Shown here: positions 1 to 12,100 of the stretch, in pieces
Layout of the letters: each line of letters begins with the position of its first letter
Numbering within the stretch: position 1 is the stretch's first letter
Assembly: GCA_948144175.1 (NCBI GenBank)
Contig: CANXME010002103.1
Coordinates: 124,001 to 188,000 of the forward strand
Length of the DNA stretch: 64,000 nucleotides
Reading direction: 5' to 3'
Source: Closterium sp. NIES-65
Lineage: Eukaryota; Streptophyta; Zygnematophyceae; Desmidiales; Closteriaceae
The notes under the pieces: generated by a model
The model's input: the letters and a program-made list of their open reading frames with translations, nothing else
Database searches by the model: none
What the model was told of the DNA's origin: nothing
Position numbers and translations under genes: made by a program

Positions 1-290
1 ATCCGCGTCGGCAGCGCAGAGGAGGGCGGAACGGAGGGTCGCGCTCGCCTGATCCGCGTTGGCAGCGCGGAGGAGGGCGGAACGGAGGGTCGCGCTCGCC
101 TGATCCGCGTCGGCAGCGCGGAGGAGGGCGGAACGGAGGGTCGCGCTCGCCTGATCCGCGTCAGCAGCGCGGAGGAGGGCGGAACGGAGGGTCGTGCTCG
201 CCTGATCCGCGTCGGCAGCGCGGAGGAGGGTGGAACGGAGGGCCGCGCTCGCCTGCTCCGTGTCGGCACCATGATGGGAGGCAGGGAGGC
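1..290. repeat. 51-bp GC-rich tandem repeat (minisatellite)
   Basis: A 51-bp unit beginning CTGATCCGCGTCGGCAGCGC repeats about five to six times with few changes from the window edge. Diverged copies continue to about position 420. It lies just upstream of a retrotransposon gag frame and probably forms part of that element's leader. The left limit is outside the window. Confidence 0.9.
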
Positions 291-797
291 GGGGCGCGCT
301 CGCCTGATGAGCATTGGCAACGAGATAGAAGACGGACTGGCGAGTCTGGCTCGCCTGATCCGCAGGGGCACAATGAGGGAAGGGCAAGGGGCGAGGCACG
401 TTCGCTAGATCTGCAGCGTAAGCAGGGAGGGAGATGGGAGGAGGAGTGGCATCTACAAGAAAGTCGTCGCGGGCATGGAGGAAGAAGGGATGAGAGATCC
501 CCACCGTCCGAGAGGCACTGGCAGCGCGGAACGCTAAGGGAAGGACGGGCGAGGGCGCATTGCTCGCCAGAGCGGCAGTGGGGGCGAGCAGGAGCACGGA
601 TGAGTGCGGAGGACCTGCGAAGCGAGGCGGGACAGGACCAGCGCAGAAGCAAAAGGGGAGGCGGCGGTCTGGCGTACAGCACGGAGTGCGCCACAGAGGC
701 AAGGGAAGGAATCGAGAGGGCAAGGGAGAGGGAGTCATCAAGAAGGCAGACGAGAGGACTGATTGAACCATGGGGAGACGGTTGGGGGAGCATAACG

Positions 798-1730
798 ATG
801 GCCACGCGAGTGGAAGTGCCGGCGCGATTCTCGGGAGATCAGCACACGGGGCCTACACTTAAGAACTACCTAATGCAAGTGGGGAGTGTGAGGTACAGAT
901 GCGAGAGGAGCGTCATGGACTCGGTGGACTTCTTCCTGAGTCTGCCGAATACATTGGAAGGGGAGGCAGAAACGTTGTACAGGATGAAGATGGACGAGCT
1001 ACTGGAGAAGGCAGGGAGGTATGGGGAAGACCCCACGGAGGCGTTCTTGAGGCGGCTGCAGCGGAAGTTTCCTGGAAATACAGCAGAGCGGATAAGAGAG
1101 TTTCAGGATTTTAGGAGGGGGCGGAGCGAGTCGTTGCTCACCTACTACAACAGGCTGATCAATGTGGCGGAGGATGTGACATGCTCGGACATGGGCCTAC
1201 TCGTTAGCAAATTCCTCGATGGGCTGGACAATACCATGGGGAATGGGCTGCGAATGAAGGTTTACACACTGGGGGCAGACGCGACACTAGATGAGGTGTT
1301 TGAGTTAGCGGAGAAGATGGAGCTTGCGCAGAGGAAGTATGAAGCATACCGGCCCCGAACGACAGAGAAGAGCCGAGAACCGACCTGGGCAGCAGTAAGG
1401 ATGGCTGAGGATAGGGGAAGGTCAGAGGGACGAGGGGATGGTAGGGCAGAGAACAGGACCTGCTACAGATGCGGACAGTCGGGGCACGTTAGGAGAGATT
1501 GCAAGAACTGTGATTGCTGTGGGAAGCCGGGACACTTGAGGAGAGAGTGCCCAGATCCATCAGGGTGTGAAATCTACAGCAAGAAGGGACGTGAGGCGAA
1601 GGACTGCTACCAACGGGAGGGGACAGCAAAGGGGAACCCGGAAGAGCTCAAAACGGCTACAACCACAGCTGCAGGCACTCAGACCAAGGCAGGAAGCGGA
1701 GGCAGGAACGAGCGCCAGAGATGGGGATGA
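798..1730 (+). CDS. Gag-like protein with tandem CCHC zinc knuckles
   Basis: The frame is open from an ATG at 600, but I prefer the ATG at 798 (MATRVEVPARF), where retrotransposon Gag-like sequence begins. The first two thirds resemble a capsid domain: FPGNTAERIREFQDF, then a TYYNRL segment and a helical FLDGLDN region. Near the C-terminus are two clear CX2CX4HX4C knuckles, CYRCGQSGHVRRDC and CDCCGKPGHLRREC, and a degenerate third with its middle Cys and His lost. Such knuckles bind the element's RNA during particle assembly. The frame stops at 1730 and the next frame overlaps it, a usual gag-pol arrangement. About 310 residues, within the Ty3/gypsy Gag range. Confidence 0.7.
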   Translation: MATRVEVPARFSGDQHTGPTLKNYLMQVGSVRYRCERSVMDSVDFFLSLPNTLEGEAETLYRMKMDELLEKAGRYGEDPTEAFLRRLQRKFPGNTAERIREFQDFRRGRSESLLTYYNRLINVAEDVTCSDMGLLVSKFLDGLDNTMGNGLRMKVYTLGADATLDEVFELAEKMELAQRKYEAYRPRTTEKSREPTWAAVRMAEDRGRSEGRGDGRAENRTCYRCGQSGHVRRDCKNCDCCGKPGHLRRECPDPSGCEIYSKKGREAKDCYQREGTAKGNPEELKTATTTAAGTQTKAGSGGRNERQRWG

Positions 1731-3468
1731 CAGGGAAGTAGGGCAGGATGTGCAACGCGCGTATATGGCCTGGAGGGGAAGGGAAGAGATGGGACTACGC
1801 AGTGGAGGGGAGGACAGCCAGCAAGAGCACCGACAAAAGGGAGGAGAGAAGGGGCAGCAGGCAGAGGAGCCAACTCCAAAGGACGTTGTGGCTCGCCACC
1901 CGCCGGACGGGCTAGTAAGCCAGATTTCAGCACTGGTGGTGAGAAATGGGGCGACGGCAATGGAGGGGGAGAAGGACAAGACGGTGATCACAGACACTGG
2001 AGCACGGAGTAGGAAGTTGGGGAAGGTCATGGCAGAAGAACTGGGACTGATAGCACCAGAGAAGCAGCTAGCAAAGGGGATGGTTGTGACGACGGCAGAA
2101 ACGGGGGAACTTGAGTGGATGGCAAGCACCCATGCTCCGACTGAACTGACACTATTGCCAGGGAAGAAACAGGGGGCACAGAAGGGTATGCCAGCAGTAG
2201 CAGAAGTGGAAAGCAAGGCAGAGAGGGTGGGGGCACAGACGTGCACACCAGAAGTAGTAGAACCGGAAGGGAGAGAAGAGAAGGTGAGAACACAGGCGTG
2301 TGTACCAGCAGCGGCGGAAGCGGACAGGGAGAACGAGAAGGTGGGGGCATGGGCATGTGCTCCAGTGAGAACGGAAGGGAAAGAAGGGAAGGTGTGGGCA
2401 CAGGCATGCACATCAGCAGTAGCGAAAGCGGAAAGGAAAGATGAGGGGATGGAGGCACGAGCGTGTATATCAGCAGCAACGGGAGCAGAGGAACGAGACG
2501 AGCAGGTGGGGGCACGAGCTCAGGTGGGGGCACGAGCTCAGGTGGGGGCACGAGCTCGTCGGCTCGGGACGTGCCGGCAGAACTTGGTGCCCGCCCAATA
2601 TCTGCAGGAGGAAATAGCCGTTGTGGGACGGGCTTGGGGGAGGAAGGTGCAGGGCATTTTAGAGCCAATAAGGACAAAGGCACGAGTGACTAGGAGGTGC
2701 TACAGCAAGCTTTACCCATGTAATCGGGGGGGACAGGAGGTACAGGCACTGTCAGCGCTGGGGGCAGACGAAAAGGGCGAAGAAGGGAAGGCGGGACCTG
2801 CTATGGTGTATGATCACAAGGAGGGCAGAAGGGAAGAGCCCACGGCTCTGGAGCGAGAGTTAGCCATGAGGAATGGAGAGAACATCACGGCAGCCCCAGG
2901 TGCGACTAAGCTGAAAGGAAGGAGGGCGTTGGGGAATACAATGAATGAGCAGATGATGAGGTCGGAGTCACTACAGGAACGGGTACAGGGTGGAGGGAAA
3001 GCAGAGGCAGCAGCGGTCCCGCGAGGAGCCTTGTCCTGCATGGAAGGGGAGTATCCAAAGTGGAAGGTGGGAGAGACAGTGAGCGAAGAAGGGAAGAAGG
3101 TGATGTTGGCAATATTAGCAAAACACAGGAGGCGATTGGCCTTACAAGCGGTGGGGAAGGGCAGGGTAAAGGAGAGGCAACGCAAGGGAGAGGGGAGAGT
3201 GCCAAAGGGAGTCTGTGAAGGACAGGAGGTATCCCTGAAGAGCGTGAAGCAGGACACACTGGATGTGGGGTTGGGGACTGTGCGATGGAAGGTCAAGGGG
3301 GTGCGCCCCTCAGGGGTGCTGGTACTGGACAATGAGAAGGGGGCACAGTTGAAGGAGCACCAGCCGAACACAGCTGTGATCAGAGGGACAGGGCCTCAGC
3401 GTGCTGGTCCTGTGACCCGCGCTCAAGCTGCTCGAGCACGGGCACAGGAGGGGGCAGAGAGTGGCTGA
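1567..3468 (+). CDS. second ORF: retropepsin-like remnant plus repetitive tail
   Basis: This frame overlaps the end of gag in another register (open 1567-3468). Near 1980 it reads VITDTGARSRKLGKV followed by AEELGLI, the look of a retropepsin active site (DTGA) and its flank. After that it does not become a reverse transcriptase. Between about 2160 and 2560 it carries five or six diverged copies of a unit of roughly 28 residues of the form VxAxACxPxxxxxEGKE. A short VGARAQ run and a basic, Gln- and Lys-rich tail follow. No YxDD, integrase or RNase H motif is visible in any frame here. It could be a pol replaced by repeat expansion, or an ORF that never held RT. The protease call is moderate; the rest has no known function. 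Confidence 0.45.
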   Translation: MKSTARRDVRRRTATNGRGQQRGTRKSSKRLQPQLQALRPRQEAEAGTSARDGDDREVGQDVQRAYMAWRGREEMGLRSGGEDSQQEHRQKGGEKGQQAEEPTPKDVVARHPPDGLVSQISALVVRNGATAMEGEKDKTVITDTGARSRKLGKVMAEELGLIAPEKQLAKGMVVTTAETGELEWMASTHAPTELTLLPGKKQGAQKGMPAVAEVESKAERVGAQTCTPEVVEPEGREEKVRTQACVPAAAEADRENEKVGAWACAPVRTEGKEGKVWAQACTSAVAKAERKDEGMEARACISAATGAEERDEQVGARAQVGARAQVGARARRLGTCRQNLVPAQYLQEEIAVVGRAWGRKVQGILEPIRTKARVTRRCYSKLYPCNRGGQEVQALSALGADEKGEEGKAGPAMVYDHKEGRREEPTALERELAMRNGENITAAPGATKLKGRRALGNTMNEQMMRSESLQERVQGGGKAEAAAVPRGALSCMEGEYPKWKVGETVSEEGKKVMLAILAKHRRRLALQAVGKGRVKERQRKGEGRVPKGVCEGQEVSLKSVKQDTLDVGLGTVRWKVKGVRPSGVLVLDNEKGAQLKEHQPNTAVIRGTGPQRAGPVTRAQAARARAQEGAESG

Positions 3469-3997
3469 GGCAGGACAGGAACAGAGAAGAGTAAGAAGGA
3501 CAGAAGGAAGGGCAGATGGCTGGCAATAGCAGTTTTCCGACAGCTGTCACCGAATATGCATGATTATGCATATAAGGTGCCAGAGTATGCGGTGTAGTTA
3601 TGGTGTAGCAATGTTGAGTGTGCACATTGTAGGGCAGGTAGTTGGGGACCAGGGAAACTGACGCGAGGTGGGTAGGAGAGCACCGAGGGGTGGAATCCAA
3701 GGAACCAATGTGAACGAACCAACCCAGGCTCGAGCCGCACATTGAGAAATGCACGGTTTGAGCCTGGGCCAGGTAAATTCACTCTCTCACACACACCCGA
3801 TGCTTTTCTCTTGTTATTCTCTCATACTAGTGGAAAGTTGTTACCTCAGATCTAGCATCCGGTGGCACGCCACTATGGGAGGACCTACGGGGTGAGGGAG
3901 GAAACTCTTTCATAAATGAGAGTGGCTGAGGCAGGACAGGAACAGAGAAGAGCAAGGACAGAAGGAAGGGCAGATGGCTGGCAATAGCAGTTTTCCG
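3459..3997. repeat. 80-bp direct repeat, copies 461 bp apart
   Basis: About 80 bp at 3459-3541, containing TGGCTGAGGCAGGACAGGAA and ending TTTTCCGACA, recurs at 3920-3997 with a few changes. The first copy overlaps the end of the upstream retrotransposon ORF. The 380 bp between holds no gene. It contains a polypurine stretch (GGGTGAGGGAGGA) just before the second copy. It may be a recombined LTR boundary or a very small terminal-repeat element. Confidence 0.6.
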
Positions 3998-4118
3998 ACA
4001 TCAGGCCAGCCATTCATTCTGATGCATGATGAGTAGCCACCAGATCCTTTTTTATTAGTGTACTACCTACCTATACCCCGAATTCTAAGCAGCTAACATG
4101 CAGCCATTATGGGCAAAC

Positions 4119-6164
4119 TCAACGCCCTATGGATGGCTTCAATTGCAGCCAGCTCTTGAGGCTATCAGTCATGGAGAAAGTACCCGTGAATGAGATCACA
4201 CCAGACTGTGAGCCATGAGACCTCTCAGGCTCCCTCCCTCCACCTCCACACAACTCAGAAGGCATCCCTTGGTTGCTTGTCCCTTCTTCTGTCACAACAT
4301 TCTCCCACTCATCCTCCTCGTCAGGGCAGTGCTTGTCAATGAGGGCACTGAGGCGGTATGCCACATCCTTCATGGTGGGTCGCCGTGTGCCGGGAGACTT
4401 GATGCAGTCCAGAGCCAGGTCTGCAAAGTCCACTATGGCCTCCTCACTTACTGCCGGCATCTTGCTGTCCCTCAGCTCCTCCACCTCATATGTCTCCACC
4501 AGCTTCATAGCCTAGAGGGCAACGTACACATAACACGAATGGATAATGAATGGTGAGGCAATGCAAAGCAGCAAGCGATGAAGCAAGGGAGGTGGAAGGC
4601 AACATGACAACAAGGAAGCAGTGTAAATCAGCATAAAAGGAAGTCAGACGCATAAACGTAACAGGAAAAACGAAAAAAGAAACGAAGTCCAGAATAAACG
4701 TTCAAGATAAACGTTCAGCCATAAAGTAACGAAGTCAGACGAATTCTACATCTTATCAGCATACCCTTTGTCTTATATGCAAGTTTCCAACTCTTATCCA
4801 AAACAAAAAAGAGTTTCATACTTGATGTGCATACCCATTTTCTTATATGTGTTTTTGGGTCGACATGGGGTGACTTGCCACTCAGCAGCTGAAGAAGCAC
4901 AATTCCAAAGCTGCAAGCAATCATCCATTGTGTGCAAAGAAATGGACAGATGTAGAGATACCAATACGAGGTACACGAACGAACTCAACGAACTCAACAT
5001 AGCCAAGGGGATAAACAAAAAGTGCAAAAGTTCATTGTGTCATGGAAAGGAACAAGCATGTACAGCGGTAAAGAAAGCAATACTGGGCATAACCTGGAAG
5101 ATTTACCAAAAAAGAAAAAACAACAGAAAAGCACAATCGCGTTGTGCAAAGGAACAAGCATGCGCACCTGAACACGTCACTCTTGACAGTGATGACGTTG
5201 GTGCGGTTGTAATCTGGATCCACATAGCCCGGAGTGCCGGCCACCCGAGTGGCATCAGCATCGCCGTGAGTGAGGCGCTTGAGCAGCCCAAAGTCAGCCA
5301 CCTTGGCTTGCATGTCGGCAGACACAAGGATGTTGGCCGGCTTGATGTCGCGGTGAACGATGGGTGTGTCAAACCCATGCAGGTACGCCAGGCCCTCTGC
5401 TGTTCCCTGTGCCAGGCGCAACCTCTGGCGCAGCGAGAGTGGACCTGGGCCATGCAACATGTATGCCAAGCAGAGCACATGATTTCATGAGTGGCGGTGT
5501 CATGTCCTTTGCAGAAAAACAAAGCAAAACAAAACAGACAAACAAGTAAACGCTGTTCGACAATTGTGCTAGTGCGACTCACGCTTGGTCCTGTGGATAT
5601 GGTACTCGAGGTCCCTGTTGGCCATAAACTCGTACACGAGGATCTGCTCCTGCTTGCCCGTCTCCACGTTCTGGTCCAGGCAGAAGCCCAGCAGGCGCAC
5701 GAGATGCACGTGGTGGAGAGAGGCCATGGCTCGCACCTGCAGTGAGAGCACAATGAAGGCACGTGCACATGGGCATGAAAAAGTGAGACATGCATTTGCA
5801 GATCAGCATTTTGGGAAACAAAGAGTGCCATGTCTTTGTTGTGGAGAGAGGCCTTTGATCGCACCTGCAGCATGGACACACATGAAACAAGATCAGCATT
5901 TTGGGAAGCAGAGAGTGCCCTGTTGTCTCGTGACGTCTTTTCTCGTGTAAAGGGAACTAAAGGCATGCATCACCTCCGTTTCAAAGTCGTTGGTCATGAT
6001 GGTGGAGCGCTTGATGGCCCACAGCTGCCCTTGTGGCGAGCGGCCTTTGTAGACAACGCCAAATCCACCCTTGCCCAGCACATTGTCCTCCGACCAGTTG
6101 TTGGTGGCACTCAGCATCTGCTGCAGCGAGAACTGCTCACACACGTCCAACCCCTCCCACTTCT
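4119..6164 (-). other. RLK kinase-domain exons
   Basis: Five exons (5974-6164, 5583-5736, 5168-5444, 4836-4910, 4119-4511) encode a full Ser/Thr-type kinase domain. Visible motifs in order: glycine loop GKGGFGVVYKG, catalytic lysine in WAIK, an LVYEFM hinge, HRDIKPAN (an RD kinase with all catalytic residues), DFG, the activation-segment end GTPGYVDPDY, SDVFSFGI of subdomain IX across a splice junction, and the conserved Arg of subdomain XI in RRPTM. This is an apparently active kinase of the plant RLK/Pelle family. The tail after the kinase is acidic, then Ser/Gly-rich, ending at a stop at 4119-4121. Junctions such as CAG|GT and AAG|C keep the frame, so this part looks intact. Confidence 0.9.
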
Positions 6165-9100
6165 CTGCACACAGAAAATTTTCAGACCAGAGGTGTGAGA
6201 GACTAAGGGTGTAGATGCGTGGACAGAGCATGAGAGCAGAGCAGAGGCGAGCAAGGGGGCAGAGTAGAGGCACGAAAATTGAGAGAGGTGGAAAGCGGGG
6301 AAGGAAGCCAGGAAAGTGTGCAGTAATGGGGGAGATGGAATGGAAGTGAAGGGTTTGAGGGGCTCACTCTGTCCGCGGGGCCACAGCAGCCATGCGACCA
6401 TAGAAGCCAACAGCGTGAAGCCAGCAAAGCTGCCCAGCACAATGCCCACTATGGCACCCGTCGACAGAGACGACACTGCCGGGGAGTGGACATGGGGCGG
6501 TGATAAACATGTGTATAGCAGAAGCCTCATGAAACGTGGTTACTGGTGCAGAACATAGGAATGAAATGTGGAGCTGTAAGAATGAAGCAAGGGTTACCAG
6601 TGGTGGTGTTGGTGGTGGAGTGGACGATGGCACATGTGGAGGAGCCGTTGCCCGAGTCGACTGCACTGTACCCCGCATCACAGAGGCACGTGAAGCTGGA
6701 GGGGGAGGCGGGGGCAGCCGGCACACACGCCCCATGGCCGTCACACGGGCCGTTGTCTGTGATGCTGCAGAACGCCTGGCAGGCTACCGTGCTGCGCTGG
6801 GTGGCGTTGACCGAGCACTTGCTGCTCGGGGTGAGAGTCAGGCAGTTGCCCGACAGACTCACCCTCGCTGTCTTGCCCCGCTCATCCACGAGAGCAAGAC
6901 TGCCGCACTTGCCACCAAACTCTTGCCATGCAAAGCTGTCCCTTATGCCCAGGTTGTTGGGCTCGTTGATCTCAGTGGGGCAGACCTTGCAGCCAGCAGC
7001 AAAGAGCACCCCATCTCCAAAGAAGAAGTTGTGAGCCAAGTTGACGAGGGCATTGTCATCCCCCGCTTTGTTGTCGAAGGTGCGAACGAGGGCACCGCCG
7101 CTGGTCGTCAGCATGTTCTTGAAGTCGCGGTTGATGCGCCCATACAGACTGTTGCCGCTCACATCACTGTGGAAAGCACAGGGGGATCACGGAGGGCAGG
7201 AGATGATATTGAGTGTCTGATCGGAGGCCGTCCCACCAGATAATGATGTTTGTGCAATGCCCATGTTGAGGGTGCGAGCTCCCATGGATGGTACTGAGAA
7301 TAGAGTATGCACGGTAGGCTCACATTTGTGTGATACAGTTGTCAAAGAGGCAGTCTGGCAGGGGTCCATAGAGGGAGTTGTTGCTGATCATGCTGCAAGC
7401 AGCACGGCACACACCATGCCGCGCCATGAGTCGCACACCCACACAGAAAGGCAAACACACAACACAAAACTGAAACTACTTCATACGTTTTAACAATCTC
7501 CAAAATCATGAAAACAGGAGATATTTCCCCCCCCCCCCCCCTTTTTTTTAAGGTCCGTAAGAAAGAATTCCTTAAAAAATATATATATATATATATATAT
7601 CTATCAAGTGTATAACTGTCACTCACAGGCGCCACAGCCAGGGCAGCGAGCACATGCCAGGTGGCAGAGGGCCTTCAATGTTGTTGTTGTCCAACCAGCT
7701 AGGGAGACATACAGAGAATTGGCAGGAACAAAGACGGAAACAATTCCATCAAGAGCAGGGGGTGGAGTGGGGATGGCACAGGTGATGCTTGCGTGTTTTG
7801 GTCTCTTGTATTCATTTCATGGTGTGGAAGTTTGCTAGGTCTGTTATGGTAACGATGTACTGCAAGCTTATGCATGTGCTGTGTGTGTTGCACTGTTCTT
7901 TAAAATAGTAGAGGAGGAATGTAGAGGAAGGCACATGGCACGCTTACATCTGTTCAAGATTCTCCAGTTGGCTGATGGCAGCTGGCAGAGTGCCACTCAG
8001 ATGGTTGTTGGCCAAGTATCTGAAGAGCAACAGCAATGGCAGGGAGACATTCCGATGAGAAGCAGCGTATGCAAGAGGAGTGCAGGCTGGTGCAAGAAAG
8101 GAAAGTACCATTGGGCAGAGGTAGGAACGTGTGATGGGCACTCAGAAAGGGGATCCCTAAACACATGCGGCTTACATGTATGTCAGATTCCTCATGGTGA
8201 AGATGGCTGAAGGGATGGTGCCTGTCAACTGGTTGTTGTTGAGAAAACTGCAGAGCAGGGAATAGCAACGGGGTACGTTGGTTGGAAGTGCGAATGAAGC
8301 ATGTGTAGCTGCGTGTGTGCATAGGCTGCCACTGCTACCTTTCTCATGCCATTGGCTGCGTGCCACTACAAAGGTTCGACGGTGACTTCTGTACACGGCA
8401 TCCCACCTTGTTCAGATGGGAAAAGCTCCATAGATATGTGCTCATGGCAGGCATCACAAGGCTCACATTGCTATGCCAAGGCATGTGTTTTGGCTCGTTG
8501 TGGCACAAGAAGAGAAGAGGAGGCTCACATGCCAATGAGGGTGGTGAGGGTGGAGATGGAGTTGGGAATCGACCCTGTGAAGTTGTTGGCGCTGAGATTT
8601 CTGCGCCACAAACAACACAGGCGAGGCAGCAGCGAGATAGCCTGTCGTGAGTGGGGTGAACGCTACAGCTTACTATGGGTGACCCAACCGACCCGACCTG
8701 ACCCGATTTGGGCGTGGGTTAGACGGGGGGTCAGGTCCAGTCTTCCTGGGTCGGAGTTTCCTAAATCCTGACCCGACCGGGCCTTAAAGGACCGGGTCAC
8801 GCCTGACCCGCCCCCGGGTCGGTACAGGTACCTATTTTTGCCCAGGCTCTGCGCAGAGCGGGTGAAAGCGCCGATCTGCACAGATATGGAAGCAGAATGC
8901 AAGTTAGATTTCCACCCATCGAATTTTGACAATCTCTATCCCTCTTTTTTTTTTCTTTTAAACAGTCAACGTTTTTCACCAAGATACAATTTCTTTTTTT
9001 TTTCAGACCAAAACTCTCGAAAAGTTCGGGTGAAAATATTGTCCGTGATTTTTACCCCCCAAAATTAAAAAGAGGCGCAATTTTGCACCCTGCTCAGACC

Positions 9101-12100
9101 AAGATTGAGCAAGCGTTGTTTAGAGTGAGAAAAGGAGGAAGAGAGTGTGAGAAAACTTATATTACATCTCTGCACAGCTGATATTCCAGCGTGAGAAGTC
9201 TGGTAAGGAGCCCGTGAAGTCATTTCCACCCAGGTCACTGCACACAATTCAAAAGAAGACGAAGATTCCATAAAAGTTAACCATGAATGTACAGCGTTGC
9301 ACCAGGAACACACAATGGTGGCAACACACACAGTGGTGGCAGCACTCAGTGCTTCAACTTCTTACAGTATGCCAAGAGAAGTTGTGACCCTGAGAGTCCG
9401 TGGGAGTTCCCCAGAAAGAGAGTTGTTAGATACTTTCCTGGGTTCGGAAATTAAAGAGGAGGCTGGATGCAGCAGTTACAAAACCAAGGATACTCCCTAA
9501 GCACATGAATGAATCGTGGCCTCTACGAGGCTGACAATGAGCTTGGGGTGGAAAGTTGGAACAGACATGCGGTTGTTTTTCAAAAACTCGACGAGTAAAA
9601 CTCAACCTGGCTCGGTCAAGTTTTTTTCCAGAGGATTCTCGCACTCGACACTCGACCCGTGACGAGTCCCCCAAACGAGTTGAGTTTCGAAACTCGACTC
9701 AATGCACATGTCTGAGTTGGAAACTTGAGAGATGCAAGGAGAAACAAACAAAGCAGGTAGCATGCGAACTCCTGTTTTTGGTGTTTGGCAGTGGAGCAAA
9801 GTACTTGCAAAATACCATTTGACATATCAGGGATAGTAATATTTACCCTTTAGTTGAGAGAAAGACAAGGCGGGAGAAGAGATTCTTCTGAAACATGTGT
9901 ACTGGAGCTGCTTACAGCAGGTTCAAACCGGGTAGCCGAAGCAGCCCGGATGAGAAAGATCCATGGAAATTGTTGTCATTGAGGTTTCTGCACAATGGTA
10001 ACAATCAAGAGCCTCGATCAAAGTGGCCTCAGAAATTCAAGCACAAGGCTAAGCAGATCCTCAACCCTGCTACAGTTCGCAGTAGTGCAACTTACAGGTA
10101 GAAAAGGCTGACAAGCTTGGTCAATTCGCGGGGGATAGTCCCTGTGAAACTGTTGTTGGCCAAGATTCTGCCATGACCATTTTGATTGCGATTGCCATTT
10201 GAGTTGTTCAGGTAGGAGGAACTACTGCAAGAAATGGCAGCAGCTACTTTATCAGTGCAACCCGCCTTTGTTTGAGGTCATGCATGGATGCATTACAGGA
10301 ATAAAAGGCTCTTATGCGCAGTTCCGCTGGAAACGAAGCAAACGAGAGTGAGCCGGTTCGGCTCGGTGCTTTGCTTTGCTTGCGTTCTTGCTCCTTTAGT
10401 GCAACCCGCTTTTGTTCAAGGCCACAAGTGGATGTCTTACAGGAATACAAGGCCCGTCTGGCGCAGAATAAAATCTGGGAAGGTTCCTGTGAAATGGTTG
10501 TTTCCAACATCCCTGAATGAGGCCCACAGCGTGGTTGGGAAATAATGAAACAAATACTTAGGAAAGCACATTCACTCATGTACAGGCCACTGCATACGTG
10601 CTTTGGCACTTGCATATGAAGGCAGGAAAACAGTAGTGTGAGTGAAGATCCGACAACAAGCACACATCCAGCATGAATTGGAATACAAGGCTACATGAAT
10701 TGATAACCGAAGCACGGGCGCACAAATACTCAGGTGAACTTAGAACAGGGGCAGTCACAACGCTTACTGTTGCTGCATCCCACCCACCCGATTAAGCTCC
10801 ATGAACGGGGTCGTTGCATTGATGAGTTGAGATATCGATCGAGAGGACTCACAGATAATAGAGGTAACTGATTGCTGTGAAGGACGCGGGAAGCACACCA
10901 GAGAAGTTGTTGTTATTGATCAGTCTGCATAGCCAGTACAGAAGAGAGAGGGTCCTAGCTCAGATGTTGCAGGCAGCCAAAGTGGACCAAGGGAAGCGAT
11001 GGAAAGCAAGGTGAAAGGAAGCAGAGTGAGGGAAGGAAAAGGAAGCAGGGTGAGGGAAGGAAAAGGAAGCAGGGTGAGGGAAGGAAAAGGAAGCAGGATG
11101 AGGGAAGGAAAAGGAAGCAGGATGAGGGAAGGAAAAGGAAGCAGGGTGAGGGAAGGAAAAGGAAGCAGGGTGAGGGAAGGAAAAGGAAGCAGGGTGAGGG
11201 AAGGAAAAGGAAGCAGGGTGAGGGAAGGAAAAGAAAGCAGGGTGAGGGAAGGAAAAGGAAGCAGGGTGAGGGAAGGAAAAGGAAGCAGGGTGAGGGAAGG
11301 AAAAGGAAGCAGGGTGAGGGAAGGAAAAGGAAGCAGGGTGAGGGAAGAAAAAGGAAGCAGGGTGAGGGCCAGCTGAGGTGGTGAAGAGGGGAGGGGAGAG
11401 GACTCACATCTCTTGGAGCCATGTCATCTGAGCCACCACGTCAAGGCCTGAGCTGAGATTGTTGAAAGAAATGTCTCTGTCACGTGAAGCCCGGGCACGC
11501 ACGCGCATGCCCGCACACACACATAGATATAGGCAACCAGCTTAATGCTGGGAAAGTTGCAACTATGGTCAAACGAGGCACAGCAAAGAACAATCAGTAA
11601 CACGTGACGTGAGGCCCTCCAGTTGATTCTGTTCATGCAGCAGTTTCATGTAGTGGGGGCAGGGAGAGGTATATGGGGGGGGGAGAGCAGCTTGGGGAGA
11701 GACATACAGACTGTTCATCTCAGTGAGGCGAGTGAAGGTGCTGGGGATGGCTCCTGTGAACTGATTGTAGGACAGCTCACTGCAGCCAGGGCAGCCGAGA
11801 GGAACCATTGCAGATTAGAAAGGGAGTGACACAAGATTTGAGAAATGGGGTGAGACCGTGAGTGCAGGTGGGAGGAGAGCCCAAAGGGTGAATAGGTCCG
11901 GAGGTTAGAAGATGAGTGTGTAAAGATGAGAAAACATGGGGGCCTCACAGATAAGAGAGGTTGGGCAGAGCCAGCAGGTGTGGTGGGATGGGCCCAGTGA
12001 AGGCATTGTGCTCGAGGAATCTGGATAGGCAGACAAGACAGGAGGCGACAAGAGAAAGGGGAAGAAGAGTGGAGCAAAGGATGCGAGGCCATGAGGGATA

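Larger units (their letters stand above)
1..3541 (+). mobile_element. gag-bearing LTR retrotransposon remnant without RT (TR-GAG-like)
   Basis: Seen: a tandem-repeat leader, a Gag frame with two CCHC knuckles, then a long second frame with a retropepsin-like DTGA motif but no integrase, reverse transcriptase or RNase H motif. The second frame ends inside a sequence of about 80 bp that recurs at 3920-3997, possibly the element's 3' boundary or an LTR fragment. Known: non-autonomous LTR elements that encode only Gag depend on other elements for reverse transcription. Inference: this is such an element or a deletion derivative. The 5' LTR, if any, lies left of the window. Confidence 0.55.

Noticed and set aside
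8676..8840. hAT element with GACCC motifs
   Set aside because: No pair of inverted ends with an 8-bp duplication could be found, so it is kept only as a low-confidence patch.
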